Source: Coccinella septempunctata
Taxonomy: Eukaryota; Arthropoda; Insecta; Coleoptera; Coccinellidae
Assembly: GCF_907165205.1 (NCBI RefSeq)
Contig: NC_058191.1
Coordinates: 3,598,501 to 3,662,500 of the forward strand
DNA length: 64,000 bases
Direction of reading: 5' to 3'
The position numbers and the translations under genes were made by a program. The number at the start of each line of letters is the position of its first letter. The first letter of the stretch is position 1. Shown here piece after piece: positions 35,045 to 45,407 of the stretch. The notes beneath the pieces are model-generated. The model had not been told where the DNA came from and ran no database searches. It saw only the letters and a program-made list of their open reading frames with translations.

Positions 35045-35241
35045 TTGCAAGACAGGCTATCGATAAAATTTTATGTGGGAATTACGATGGTAATTGAAAC
35101 CAGAATTCCGTGGTTCTGTTTTCCTATCCCACGGCTACAACAAGACCAACAAGATCTCGAGTACGTTTACGTGGACGTTTATGGCGAACGTATCTTCGAT
35201 GATGGTATGTTCGAGGAGACAAAAATATTTCATACACGGTA
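35045..35241 (+). CDS. possible exon ending at a GTAAGA donor, uncertain
   Basis: An open frame with an acidic, balanced composition (QQDQQDLEYVYVDVYGERIF) runs to CACG-GTAAGA at about 35240, a good 5' splice site, then a stop. It lies about 1.7 kb upstream of the C2orf81-like gene on the same strand. No family recognised. It could be a 5' exon of another transcript or chance. Confidence 0.2.
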
Positions 35242-35535
35242 AGAATTTTTAAGTGAAAATAGCAGCTAAGGATGGTCGTAATGCTGTAAGCTATATTTAG
35301 AATTACGTGATCGGCATTTTATAGGAAATCTTGACAGGTAGGTATCTAATTTTTGGGTTACGTATAATTCAGTATCTGAATTTTCAAACATTGTGAATAA
35401 CAAGCTTGAACCCACTAGTTGAGATATCATCCAAAAAAATTAGCAGAAAAATCAATGAACCTACCTTTGAAATATGAAATCGAAAATCATAATTACTAAT
35501 CAGTAATAAAAAATTAATACGCAATGTAATGAAAG

Positions 35536-35790
35536 TTCAGATGAAAACGTTCAGGATGTTTTTTGTTTTCTGGTCTCAACAAAGACGATATATCAATTCA
35601 ATTCAAGGACAAGAATTCGAATTTCGCGCCCTTCTATTTTGAACCTCATATCAAACAGTTTTCCTGTATTGACAATGACAATACGTTTTCAGTGCCATCT
35701 CATTATCAAATGTGACAAACACAGGCCAAAATATGGTCGGTTTTTGGTACTAGGAATAAGAGGGCGTTTCCTGTTTTTCTACTTCATTAT
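35536..35790 (+). repeat. duplicated upstream segment, distal copy
   Basis: Shares with 36604-36850, in the same order and strand: TTCAGATGAAAAC, GTTTTCTGGTC, AAACAGTTT, TGTATTGACA, ACGTTTTCAG, GTGACAAACACAGGCCAA, CGGTTTTTGGTA and TTTCTACTTCA. Spacing differs by small indels. It contains no open frame. Confidence 0.8.
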
Positions 35791-36275
35791 GTTTGTATAA
35801 AAGATTATAGAGTATAAAGATCGGAAAACGAAGCGACTAAACTGACGTGGTGACGTGAGTGCCATCTGTGTTTCAAGAGTGTTTTTAAGAATCTAGGACG
35901 GGTTGAAATATTAATTTGAGTGCTATTTGCAGAAACATATGTTATTTTGTAAGATATCAGATGGCCATTTCAGTCAAAGAGGTTTTGAATGTTTCGATTC
36001 TCGTACCGGTTTTTGTTTATCTAGCTCATTCTTGTTGCTGATTATTGAATTTTTTGTCTAATTTGTTGGTGAAAACCCTAAAATATCGTTCGAATATTAC
36101 TGAGTGGTAGGATCCGTGGATCAAATAATAAAATGGATTTTCCGAAATAAGGTTTTTTATTCAACTCAGGAAAATGGAAGCCTAAGTATTAAAACTCGTA
36201 AGATGTGAATCAGTCACTCAGTGATTTTTATTTTCAGTGCTCCAAAGTGAATAAAATTTTCAGGACGTTAAGACA

Positions 36276-36452
36276 ATGACTTCATCAGCAAACACTACTG
36301 ACTACACCACTCGCTACACCATATGCAGTAAACATTTTACTGCAGGTCAATTGAGAACTGTTCATCGACGTAAATCGTTGTATGCAGAAAGCATCCCTTG
36401 CATGAAGGGTCTATTTAGGGGAAATTATTACTTTTATACTTCCATTCAATGA
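36276..36452 (+). CDS. 58-residue frame with half a THAP-like motif
   Basis: An ATG six bases after TTTTCAGGACGTTAAG opens a 58-residue frame. It contains YTICSKHFTAGQL and, 15 residues on, ESIPCM. That order and spacing resemble the second half of a THAP zinc finger (VCSKHF...AVP). The N-terminal CxxC half is not present in frame, so it would have to come from an upstream exon or is lost. THAP domains occur in host DNA-binding proteins and P-type transposases. Low confidence; the motif is short. Confidence 0.25.
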   Translation: MTSSANTTDYTTRYTICSKHFTAGQLRTVHRRKSLYAESIPCMKGLFRGNYYFYTSIQ

Positions 36453-36603
36453 TTCTCCATTGCTTCTCCTTCAATTATATTCAGAAATGAGGAGGTTTTA
36501 TTCATTTCGATTTGGGATACGAGTGACTGTCAAATGATTATATATTGCAAATAAAAATAAAGCACATCCAACAGCGTTTTTCATTGATATTAAAGAATTC
36601 CGA

Positions 36604-36850
36604 ACAATGTTCAGATGAAAACTAAAATCCTGATCACAAAACAGGACCATACTTTTGTTGTGTCGCTCATGATATCCGTTTTCTGGTCCAAACAAAGTTC
36701 TGTTACCTGTAATAAAACAGTTTCTCTGTATTGACAGTACGTTTTCAGCGACATCTCATTGTCAAAGGTGACAAACACAGGCCAATATGTAATCGGTTTT
36801 TGGTAGACATCTCAACTGAGATATGTTCCCTGTCTTTCTACTTCAATCAA
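36604..36850 (+). repeat. duplicated upstream segment, proximal copy
   Basis: Second copy of the segment at 35536-35790, ending 88 bp before the start codon of the C2orf81-like gene. Its position makes it the likely promoter region of that gene. Confidence 0.8.
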
Positions 36851-36937
36851 GCTGACGTACGGTCCCCAAATCAATTCATGTACGTCAGTATTTTTATATA
36901 ACTTACATTGATATTGGACCGAGATATCAATACAATA

Positions 36938-37918
36938 ATGAGTGTAGCTACAGGAAGCTTGGGAAGTTTGAATGACACTCCAACAGAAGTAAAACTAAGA
37001 AAGTTGTACGAAGAAAAAGAGGGCGACATGATAGTGATGGAATTCTGCAAAGATCTCATGACCAACGTCATGGACCGAATCCAAGCCGAAAGTTTAACGA
37101 ATCAAGCACAAATATTCGCTGTCGAATGTGCCATACAAGCGATAAAAAAAGCTGTAGAGGTTAATTATTGTTTTCATAACATCTCTTTCACTGACATGGG
37201 CCAAGAGAGTTGGAAGCCAGATTTACCTTGTGAACCATCGCAGGCTGACAGCTGGGCAGCCTACAGAGTACCAGTGACTTACGACAGAGAACCGGAAGAC
37301 CAAAGCAGCGATCAGAAGGCAGAAAGCAAGATAACAGAGCAAAAATCTAAAAGTATCGTCGATGAGATTTACACCTCAAATAAGACCTCAGTTGTCCCTT
37401 CTAGCTCTTCTCAGGATATCCTGTCCATCATGGATTACTTGGAGGACATCCTAAGTACATCATCTGAAGAGGGAATAGATACAGCCTCCTGGATGCCCAT
37501 CATTAATCTGGATCAGCTCAGTCAACACAGCGAAAAATTCAGTGCAAAACTGAGTGCGAAGCTGAGTCAACTCAGTGGAAAGGCGGTGCAATCGGACAAT
37601 ACCATCATCGCACCTAAATCCCACGATCAGGAAAAGGAAAGGTTTATGTCTTCGGCATTCTCCAAAACAGCTATGGGAGATATCGAAAAGGGACTTTGTA
37701 TCCCTCACGTTGGTAATCTCCCTGTCAGTAATGTTGTGAGAGATATTCCCGATGTGGAGGAATTCACACTGGTGAAGGTAGAAAAAAGAAAAATAAAAGT
37801 TTCGAAAAAACCTAATACTCTTCCTCGAAGAAGATCTGATACTAAACTCAAGATGGCGGCCCACGTGGAAGAACCGTCTAGAGATAAAATTAAAGAAAAA
37901 AGAAGTAGACAGCAGTGA
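36938..37918 (+). CDS. C2orf81-like protein (DUF4639-type), single-exon frame
   Basis: 326 residues from the first ATG, with an in-frame stop at 36899-36901. Residues 26-77 form helices (GDMIVMEFCKDLMTNVMDR, FAVECAIQAIKKAVE) like the conserved N-terminal domain of vertebrate C2orf81. W92 follows, then PSQADSWAAYRVPV at 100-113, matching the family's P-S-x-x-DSWA-x-x-x-VPV signature. The middle is Ser/Gln rich (about 128-215) and the end is basic (KKPNTLPRRR, KEKRSRQQ). Function is unknown; the vertebrate protein is poorly characterised. A poly(A) signal lies 156 bp after the stop. Codon use and length indicate a real host gene. Additional 5' exons cannot be excluded. Homology is by eye. Confidence 0.7.
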   Translation: MSVATGSLGSLNDTPTEVKLRKLYEEKEGDMIVMEFCKDLMTNVMDRIQAESLTNQAQIFAVECAIQAIKKAVEVNYCFHNISFTDMGQESWKPDLPCEPSQADSWAAYRVPVTYDREPEDQSSDQKAESKITEQKSKSIVDEIYTSNKTSVVPSSSSQDILSIMDYLEDILSTSSEEGIDTASWMPIINLDQLSQHSEKFSAKLSAKLSQLSGKAVQSDNTIIAPKSHDQEKERFMSSAFSKTAMGDIEKGLCIPHVGNLPVSNVVRDIPDVEEFTLVKVEKRKIKVSKKPNTLPRRRSDTKLKMAAHVEEPSRDKIKEKRSRQQ

Positions 37919-38073
37919 GATATATACAAATTCAAGAGCATCTTGTCATTCTACACTTTCATGATTGAAAACAAATACATTTTGATCGGGATAAAACTAA
38001 TTATTAATTTTCGATGCCTCCTGGGAAAACCATATTAGTATGCTCTATTTCTTTGCCACATTATTGCTTGAAA

Positions 38074-38079
38074 AATAAA
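38074..38079 (+). terminator. AATAAA polyadenylation signal
   Basis: AATAAA at 38074-38079, 156 bp past the stop of the C2orf81-like gene, the first such signal downstream. Confidence 0.5.
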
Positions 38080-38402
38080 TGAAATATCCAAATAGAAAAA
38101 TTTTATTCGCCAAATAAGAATGTTTTTCGCAATAAGAATTTTGAGGGAATTTTTGTCCTTTAAAAATGCAATGCCACGTAGCAATCTTCTTTCATTCATT
38201 TTGAATTCATAGTTTCCTTATCTTGGCATTCACAGTCCTTCTGGAATTGTTGGAGAAGGTGTTATTTTCAACCATAACGATAGTTTTCTCAATTGGACAC
38301 CTTCATCAATACTTAATTTTTGTCCAACATAGCAGGGCTCCCAGACATAACTTATTTTCTGAAAGGCATAATGTGCAATAGTGTGGGTTTTCTGTCTACA
38401 TA

Positions 38403-39680
38403 CGAGGATATATTGAAAAATTCTTAGCCTTCTATAGAACCAGACAAAATTTCAATGTCAAAGTATTTTATTACTCAACATATTCTCCTCTTGATTGGAT
38501 ACATTTATTACAGCGAACCAGCAACGTCTCTAGACCTTTCGGAAAAAATGTTTCTTCTTGCTCTGCAAACCAGACCTCTACCTCCACAGCTTCTATTACC
38601 TCCTCATTGCAAGAAAATTTACGACCTTTTGACATTTTTTTCAGTTGAGGAAAGAGATGATAGTTGGACGGAGCCAAATCTGGTGGTGAATAGGGTGGGT
38701 TTTCTAGTAATTCAAACCCTAAATCACGAATTTTTTGCATGACATTTGTGTGCAGGGGCGTTGTCCTGCAAAAACAAAACACCTTTGGATAGCTTTCCGC
38801 GTCTTTTCTCTTTAATTTTTTCTCGTGGAGTGGTCAGTAATGTCGAATAGTAATCTCCGGGTATTGTTTTACCCTCGGTTTTATCCTTATCCAAAAAATC
38901 AATCATGTTTACTCCATAGCAATCCTAAAACACTGAAGCAAAAACTTTTCCAGCAGATTTTTGGACACGAAACTTCTTAGGTCTTGGAGAACCGGAGTGT
39001 CGTCATTCCATCGATTGTTGCTTTGTTTCTGGATCGTAGATATGTACCCGAGACTGATCCATAGTAACAATTCGTTTTAAGAAGTCTACATCGTTTTCAA
39101 ATCGAGCACAGATCGAACGTGCTGCTTCTACCTTGCACGCTTTTGGCTAACATTCAAACATTTGGAGATCCATTTTGCAGCAATTTTTCTCATGTCCAAA
39201 TTGACGTGAACTATATGATAAATATTCAATGCTTCAGATATCCGTTTTAGCTCAAGTCGACGGTCTGATAAAATCATGTCATGAACTGCATCGATATTTT
39301 CGGGGACTAACACAGAAACTGGCCTTCCCGATCGGTCATCATCTTCAATGGAAAAGTTACCTCTTTTGAACCAATTTTTCACGGTCGCATACGAAGAACA
39401 TTTATCACCAGGGGTAATAATCATATCTTCGTAAATCTGCCTACCTCTAACCCTATTAAATACAGGTATTTGATGATGGCTCGATACTCCAATTTTTCGA
39501 TTTTCACAATTTCGGTGGACATCTTCTTTCTTTCAATTCATTTCGTAAATCTGGTTTACTTTTTTAACCTCAAACTTCACACTGACACTTCTAATGAGTT
39601 ATTGTTCGTTGCTATGGTAATGCAATATTTTTTTTATGCATTGAACTGGTCTAGGCTAACTAGATATCAATACATCCTCG
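38403..39680 (-). pseudogene. mariner transposon, copy 3, dead
   Basis: Complete element of 1,278 bp with both terminal repeats (CGAGGATATATTG at the left; CGAGGATGTATTG on the minus strand at the right) and TA on both sides. Frames at 39128-39424 (HTH region, SGRPVSVLVPENIDA), 38724-38906 (GVLFLQDNAPAH, second catalytic Asp) and 38471-38782 (SPPDLAPSNYHLFP, where the third catalytic Asp is Asn) are offset by frameshifts. The first Asp survives as MDQSR with the following residues changed. Confidence 0.9.
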
Positions 39681-39682
39681 TA

Positions 39683-41148
39683 TCTGGGTGGACAGAAAAT
39701 CTGCCAGAAATTTGGTGATAACTGTGGAAATGAATAAGGCAAACTCTACTTAAATTCTGTTGGATGATTTTTATATAAGTTGAGTACTGTATGATTACAG
39801 AATAATATTCAACTTTGTGAGACACTCAATGTTGACCATTAACTTTTACAGGCGTTTCAAATCGAAAAAAATTACCCTTTGAAGGTTTTCTGTGATGAAT
39901 GCAGCGAATCGAATTAGTATATGCAGATAATAAATTTTGCTACTCTCAAATCATCTGTAATATTTGAATTAAGTGGATACTTCTTTCAAAAGTTTTGTAA
40001 AAAACCTATTTAGAACCACCTATAGACAATTTTGGTTCACCTTATACTTTCCAAAAACGAACATATCAATCTTTAAACTTGAATTACTGCAAAACGATCT
40101 TTCATGATATATCAAGTGTACCTTCAGCATGGCAAAATTTGAGAAAGATGAAAAATATATTTTGCGAAGAAGAATCTTTCCATCTGGGGAATTTTTCAGT
40201 ACTCGACCAACTCCGTTTCCGCCACGATATTTTCAATCTCGTGCCGAAGTATTTTTAATTATTCAGACAAAGAGAAAGGAATTCAGTGAAATTAAATATT
40301 GGATTCTCATTTACAAATTCCTCAGTGGAACAGACTGTGAGGTCAAGATGTATACGAGAGCTAACAGTGGAAGAAGTTGCTCAAACATTCAGGTTTCACA
40401 ACTATGAATGGAATACCTTCCGAAGTAAGAGGATGTCAGATTTATCGAATGCATATTAAGTGGAGGAGAACGTGTGCACTTCCATTCTTTTCAGGCTCTG
40501 AAGTCTGAGTTATTTGTTTATATTTCTTTTCTTACTACTGCTGAATCGAGAATGACTTGAATATGTGATCATATTTGATCGCCCACTTGGACTTGGACAG
40601 TTCATTCAGCATTTAACTACCTGTTTCTTCGTGAACCAAACGCATTTGTGGGTTGTTGGTTCAATTCTCACTCACGAAAGAAGAGTTTACCGTATAAGGT
40701 TTTCTAGGTTTGGTATTGACATATGTGGGTTCAAAAAAGGTAACAAATTCAGTATTCCCACGATCATGTGGAGGACGATACCGAGCTCTTGAACTGCTAT
40801 CACTCCTCAGTACATACATTCAATTCATCAGGAACAATCTCCCAAACAACCCCATGTATGTGACAGGCATGATATGAAGACTATACTCAGTAATATAGAA
40901 TATAAACAAATAATATAAAGTAAGTTAGCCAAGTGGAGGTATTATGATAACAAAACTTATGTATTTGTAAAAAACTCATCACTGGTGACTCTGACTCTCT
41001 ATTTCAAAAATATTTTCATCCAGACTCTGCTATTTCAATTCGAAAATTCGCTGTCAACCCAATACAAGTATTTAGAGGAAATTTTCGGAAAATATCTGAT
41101 TAAGTATACAATTTTTCCGTGGAAGTTTATGGTTCCCACAATGCTATA
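39683..41148. other. unassigned intergenic DNA
   Basis: An ATG frame at 40129-40407 (92 residues) has a reasonable start but no recognisable motif. Nothing else seen. Confidence 0.5.
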
Positions 41149-41450
41149 CAGGGTGTTTCATGAGTCGTTGGCCATAGCTTAATGCTGAATGCAGGTAATC
41201 CAGGCCTGGAATGCAAGGTCCGATTTCGATCAAATTTTGTGGGTTTGTTCACTTCAGAAAGCTCTTCCAAACGATTCATGAAATATCAATATTTTCGGGG
41301 CAGTACTTAAAATATCATGATTTTTCATTCAAACCCCAAAATCTATATGTTTTACATCCCCTCTAGAAATTTCGTTATTGCTATGAAAAACTACATAAGT
41401 TGTTTAAAGGAATTCAATTTTCACTTTGCATGGCACACGTGTCACAAGGT
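41149..41450 (+). mobile_element. orphan left terminus of a CAGGGTGTTTC element
   Basis: TATA then CAGGGTGTTTCATGAGTCG is a MITE-like terminus. No matching right end was found; the sequence runs into a minisatellite at 41451. The extent is approximate. Confidence 0.35.
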
Positions 41451-41678
41451 AATTCTGACTTGTATCTCAGAATTCCGACTTGTATCTCAAAATTCTGACT
41501 TGTATCTCAGAATTCCGACTTGTATCTCAAAATTCTGACTTGTATCTATCTCAGAATTCCGACTTGCATGTCGGAGTTCTGACTTGTATCTCAGAATTCT
41601 GACTTGTATCTCAGAATCCCGACTTGCAAGTCAGAATTCGGACATGTATCTCAGAATTCCGACTTGAAAGTCGGAATT
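41451..41678 (+). repeat. 20-bp minisatellite, about 11 units
   Basis: The unit AATTCTGACTTGTATCTCAG alternates between TTCTGAC and TTCCGAC and between CTCAG and CTCAA variants. The first five units form a strict A-B-A-B higher-order pattern; later units are more diverged, some with TGCATGTCGG or TGCAAGTCAG replacing TGTATCTCAG. Confidence 0.92.
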
Positions 41679-42046
41679 GTACATTTGAAATTTTTTTTTG
41701 AGTGGCACTTCAGCGCTTTCGTAAGAATTGGATATGATGCTAATAAATTACCAAAATTGAATTTTATTGTCAATTTCATCGTTCGTCTTATCGTGATCTC
41801 AATTCTCCCATCTCTCGATTCATCATTTGATAGATCTAACTTTGTAGAAAGTCCAAATAAAATCCTGAAAGCGCCGAATATTATCAGAAACTCTAGTAAT
41901 TGGTCGAATATGAATTGTGAAACACTGACCTCCATTCTCCACCAACTCTCGATTTCAACTAATTCCTCAGGTATATTGCCAAACGAGATTAAATTTATTG
42001 CCCCAATTAGCATCCACGCTTTAAGAACGTATTGTGCTGTTAACAT
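41679..42046 (-). CDS. hypothetical membrane-protein frame, uncertain
   Basis: The minus-strand frame (131 residues in all, running to 41651 inside the minisatellite) starts with hydrophobic AWMLIGAINLISFG, then NIPEELVEIESWW, then FIFDQLLEFLIIFGAF, giving two possible membrane segments. The start may instead be an exon edge, since TTAACAG precedes it on the minus strand. Its last residues are encoded by minisatellite units, so the true end, if any, is lost or altered. No family recognised. Confidence 0.25.
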
Positions 42047-42116
42047 GGAAAAGCAGCCTATCGATAGTCATGAATGCTCCCACATGCATGGATGGAATAA
42101 GGTATGGCCTATTTGA

Positions 42117-42600
42117 ATAGCTTCACTTGGGCAGTTGACTGCTCAACAATCGAGTCAACTATAATTTCCTCCTCCTAAACTAGTCAGGAGTATAAAGCCC
42201 ACAAAAGATCGTAATATATCTATTTCCGAGGCCCTTTTTTCCAAACTCTCCAAGATGCAGTTATTAATGAGAGCTCAATTGAGTGATTCCTTTCTCTAAG
42301 CTCAGAGAAAACCCATATGAAAATATAAGGGGAGAATCTTGTGGAATAGTAGTTTTTAATTTGTCCAGGGAATTATTTTATGCTCAAGAATACACATTCT
42401 TTGTATAATACATACAAAACATTTAAATAGGTTGGGCATGGGAGATTGAAAAGGTATGCGCGTAAGTTGAGTATGTTTTTGGCAAGGGTTTTGGTTGTTG
42501 ACATGTTTTGGTCAGTTCTTGAACTCTACGTATATGAAAAGGCAAGTCATGCAAATATATGTGATTTAAGAGGTGGGACGAAGTTTTCTATTGACTCAGA
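42117..42600. other. unassigned intergenic DNA
   Basis: Nothing recognised. Confidence 0.5.
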
Positions 42601-42639
42601 TGTCTGAACAAATTATGCCAAAGGAGCACATTCTGGACT

Positions 42640-43125
42640 CTTGATTTGAAAGGGGGTGACATTGCACTACACCCTTGAGATCTATTGTGTTCCCCATTAG
42701 TCCCGTCTTCGTTGCTATTTTATCTATATTTCCATTCTAGAATTTTCTATTCCAAAGTAATTTTTGGCTAGCAATGGCGAGGCATTCTGTAACCAGGTGA
42801 TCTGAAGGTTCAGCCTTTTCTCCACATAATCTGCACTCACCAGCTTCTGCTAGACTCATTCTCGATAGGTGCTCCCCGAAAATGCTCTGTGAGGAATTCA
42901 GAAAATGGTGTATCATATCCTTGCTAACATCAGTGTTGAAGTTACCAAGGAATTCTTTGGAGTGTTCCAGTATCGGAAGATTTCTCTAGAGTACCTAACC
43001 TTCATTTCCCTGTACCGCAGAAAGGATCCGGACCAATGAAATGCTGCTTTCCTGTCAAGTGTATTGGCCACTTTATTACCGTGGATTCCTGAGCGACTGG
43101 GAACCCAGGCAAAAAGGACCTTGGA
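42640..43125 (-). pseudogene. LINE fragment with RNase H end and Cys/His tail
   Basis: On the minus strand, 43120 downward reads VLFAWVPSRSGIHGNKVAN, the C-terminal motif of a LINE-borne RNase H (WVPxHSGIxGNxxAD). Further on come LSRMSLAEAGECRLCGEKA and SDHLVTECLAIA, the zinc-finger-like tail following RNase H in I, LOA and related clades. Stops interrupt it. This is a different LINE clade from the jockey and RTE-like copies, which lack RNase H. 5' truncated. Confidence 0.8.
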
Positions 43126-43129
43126 ATAT

Positions 43130-43300
43130 TTCTTTCAGGTTCATTTATACATAATTATCTTTCCAGCCAAAGGACTAACGTAGTACCAAAGAGGATCAAA
43201 GACCTTGCTATATTCCTTTCAAGGTTCATTTATACATAATTATCTTTCTAGCCAAAGGACTAACATAGGACCAAAGAGGATCAAAGAGTTGATACCGTTT
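43130..43300 (+). repeat. 85-bp tandem duplication
   Basis: Two units in direct order share TTCATTTATACATAATTATC, AGCCAAAGGACTAAC and CCAAAGAGGATCAAAGA, starting near 43139 and 43224. They differ at a few positions. The duplication abuts the truncated end of the RNase H LINE fragment. Confidence 0.9.
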
Positions 43301-45403
43301 GGTAGTACTGAAGAAGCGGAATGTATTGATGGCTTTGTTTAAATTTGTGCTGGGTGGACTAGTTTTCTATATTGTTTTAATATTCGCGTGCAGTCTTCTG
43401 ATAGTTTTTCCTTCATCTGTCTTTGATCATTGATAATGATCATCATCAGTGATTAATGGATCAGGCCCGTTTCAAACCTAGACATTTGTACCTTGTGTCT
43501 TCCTCTCATGCTTCAATTCCACTACTTTCTTTCAGGTATCATTATAAAGTACAATATCTTAAAGCATGCAAAGTTCCAGAGCGGCAGAAGAGTAATAATA
43601 AGATTATCTTCTACAAATAGAAGTTGAGGAAAATTCATTTATGCATTTCGGATGTTGCTTAAATTTATTGTAGTTATTCAAAAATATATTGTGAAATTTC
43701 AAGTATGTCGCAACTGAACTAAAGGTCTGATAACTTATAGGTGTGGAAACATGCCAACAAATTTCTTTGTCCAAAGAAAGTTCGAATAGTTGAATAATTG
43801 AAATATCTGGAATATGGCAGAGGTATTTTTATTTTTTATACGAAATAGCATTCAAACCACGTACTGTATGTATGTATTGGAATTCCTACATATCCTTCAT
43901 GAAAAAATATGTAACAATCAGAATATTCCATATATGGGCGGTAACGAACAAGTTGTCTAGGTTATAATAAATACAAGGTCTTAATGAATTATTATAAAAC
44001 TGCAATATGTGAATGTATTTCATGCCTGTTTTTACGGTTTGGGAAACAGAATATAATAATTAAAATGAAAGTCAATTTCAGAATTTCATTAAATTCACTT
44101 GTTAGTAAGGTACGTAAAATTCAAAGCTCATTAGGATGTTATTTACAATAATTCATAAAGACCTCTATTCCAATATAGTGATGTACACGAGAGTCTCGTT
44201 TTCGAGAATCTCCAGACTTGCTATTTCATCTAGATTCTAGATAAGACGAGTCCAGTTGGGATTGTGCGTTTTGCAGCAAAACCCTCTCAGACTTCAATAA
44301 ATTGGTGAAATAAGACTATTTTCCACTTGTTTAAGATTTCCTATTCTCACTATTTTTAGGAAACGTTGTTAGTTAGCATTCAATTATAATATATATGGTA
44401 ATTCATAACTTGTGGGACATACACTAAGGATCTAAATCTCGATCTAAATATAGCGATAAGACCAAATATGCCTTGAAAAGATTTTGCTGTGGAAGAAACA
44501 TACAGGGTGTTAAAGTCAAAAGAGATATTCTAAATATTTGGCCGTCCAAACGACTTTCTTTCTAATTTCCTTCACCATTATCTTGGCATGGATGTTGTCC
44601 AAGTCTGCCTTGAGTATTGGAGTCAGTCATGTAACGATCCTACCACGATACACCTACTTTCTTCTTTGCTGTGGGTGGAACTACACTAAATCATTATCAG
44701 TAAACGTAGAAATAATGAATGGTTTTCATGCTATCTGAATCATTGTATTTATGACTGATCGTTAAAAGTAGAGTGGAAATGACTAGAGCCAGATACGGAT
44801 AACAATATACGATTTCTTGATTTATTTCGTCCAATTTCATTGCAAAAGAAGTTAGGCAGACGGCAATTTTATGGGTATTTCGCTATCTGCATTTCACTCC
44901 ATAAAGAGAACTATAGAAATATTGGCATCAGATGAATATCTAACTTTGTAGAAATATGGATTAATTAATTGATAAATCAATAAAAATGTGATTATAGACT
45001 CAAATCAAGAGGTTTGATTTGCCTGAGAGCTTATGTTTAAGATATATAGGGTGATAATCAGATGTTGAGTGAAATTTAGAAGTTCAATAAATTTACACAA
45101 ATAATCAGGGTACTGATTTAAAATTTGGCGGTTAGGTTATACCTACCTATTCCTTTACTTTACGAGAGTACAGAAATGTAAATAATCTTATTTAGATGAT
45201 TTTTTTGATGAGACTGTCCTTGATTATCAAATATTTATTACATTCAATTCCAATTCCTCCTGGTTTGGTTTAATTCTTCCACGTGAGGACAGGGGATTTT
45301 TTGAGCAGCGACCTTGAAATTTTTTCAATGTTCATGTAGAAACATATAGAAATTATAAAATATTACATGAAATCCAGCGGATGAAATTCAATGAAATCAA
45401 TAC
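43301..45403. other. unassigned intergenic DNA with one orphan MITE end
   Basis: TA-CAGGGTGTTAAAGTC at 44503 is a MITE-like left terminus with no matching right end found. The open frame at 44538-44738 is hydrophobic but has no supporting motif. Otherwise nothing recognised. Confidence 0.45.
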
Positions 45404-45407
45404 TATA

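Noticed and set aside
38455..38742. 95-residue plus-strand frame
   Set aside because: Antisense to the mariner transposase.
40129..40407. 92-residue ATG frame
   Set aside because: No motif, no splice or promoter support; consistent with chance.
40655..40680. GGTTCAATTCTCAC as a tRNA T-loop
   Set aside because: No matching acceptor, D or anticodon arms upstream.
44538..44738. Hydrophobic 66-residue frame
   Set aside because: Lies just inside an orphan MITE end; no start context or motif.
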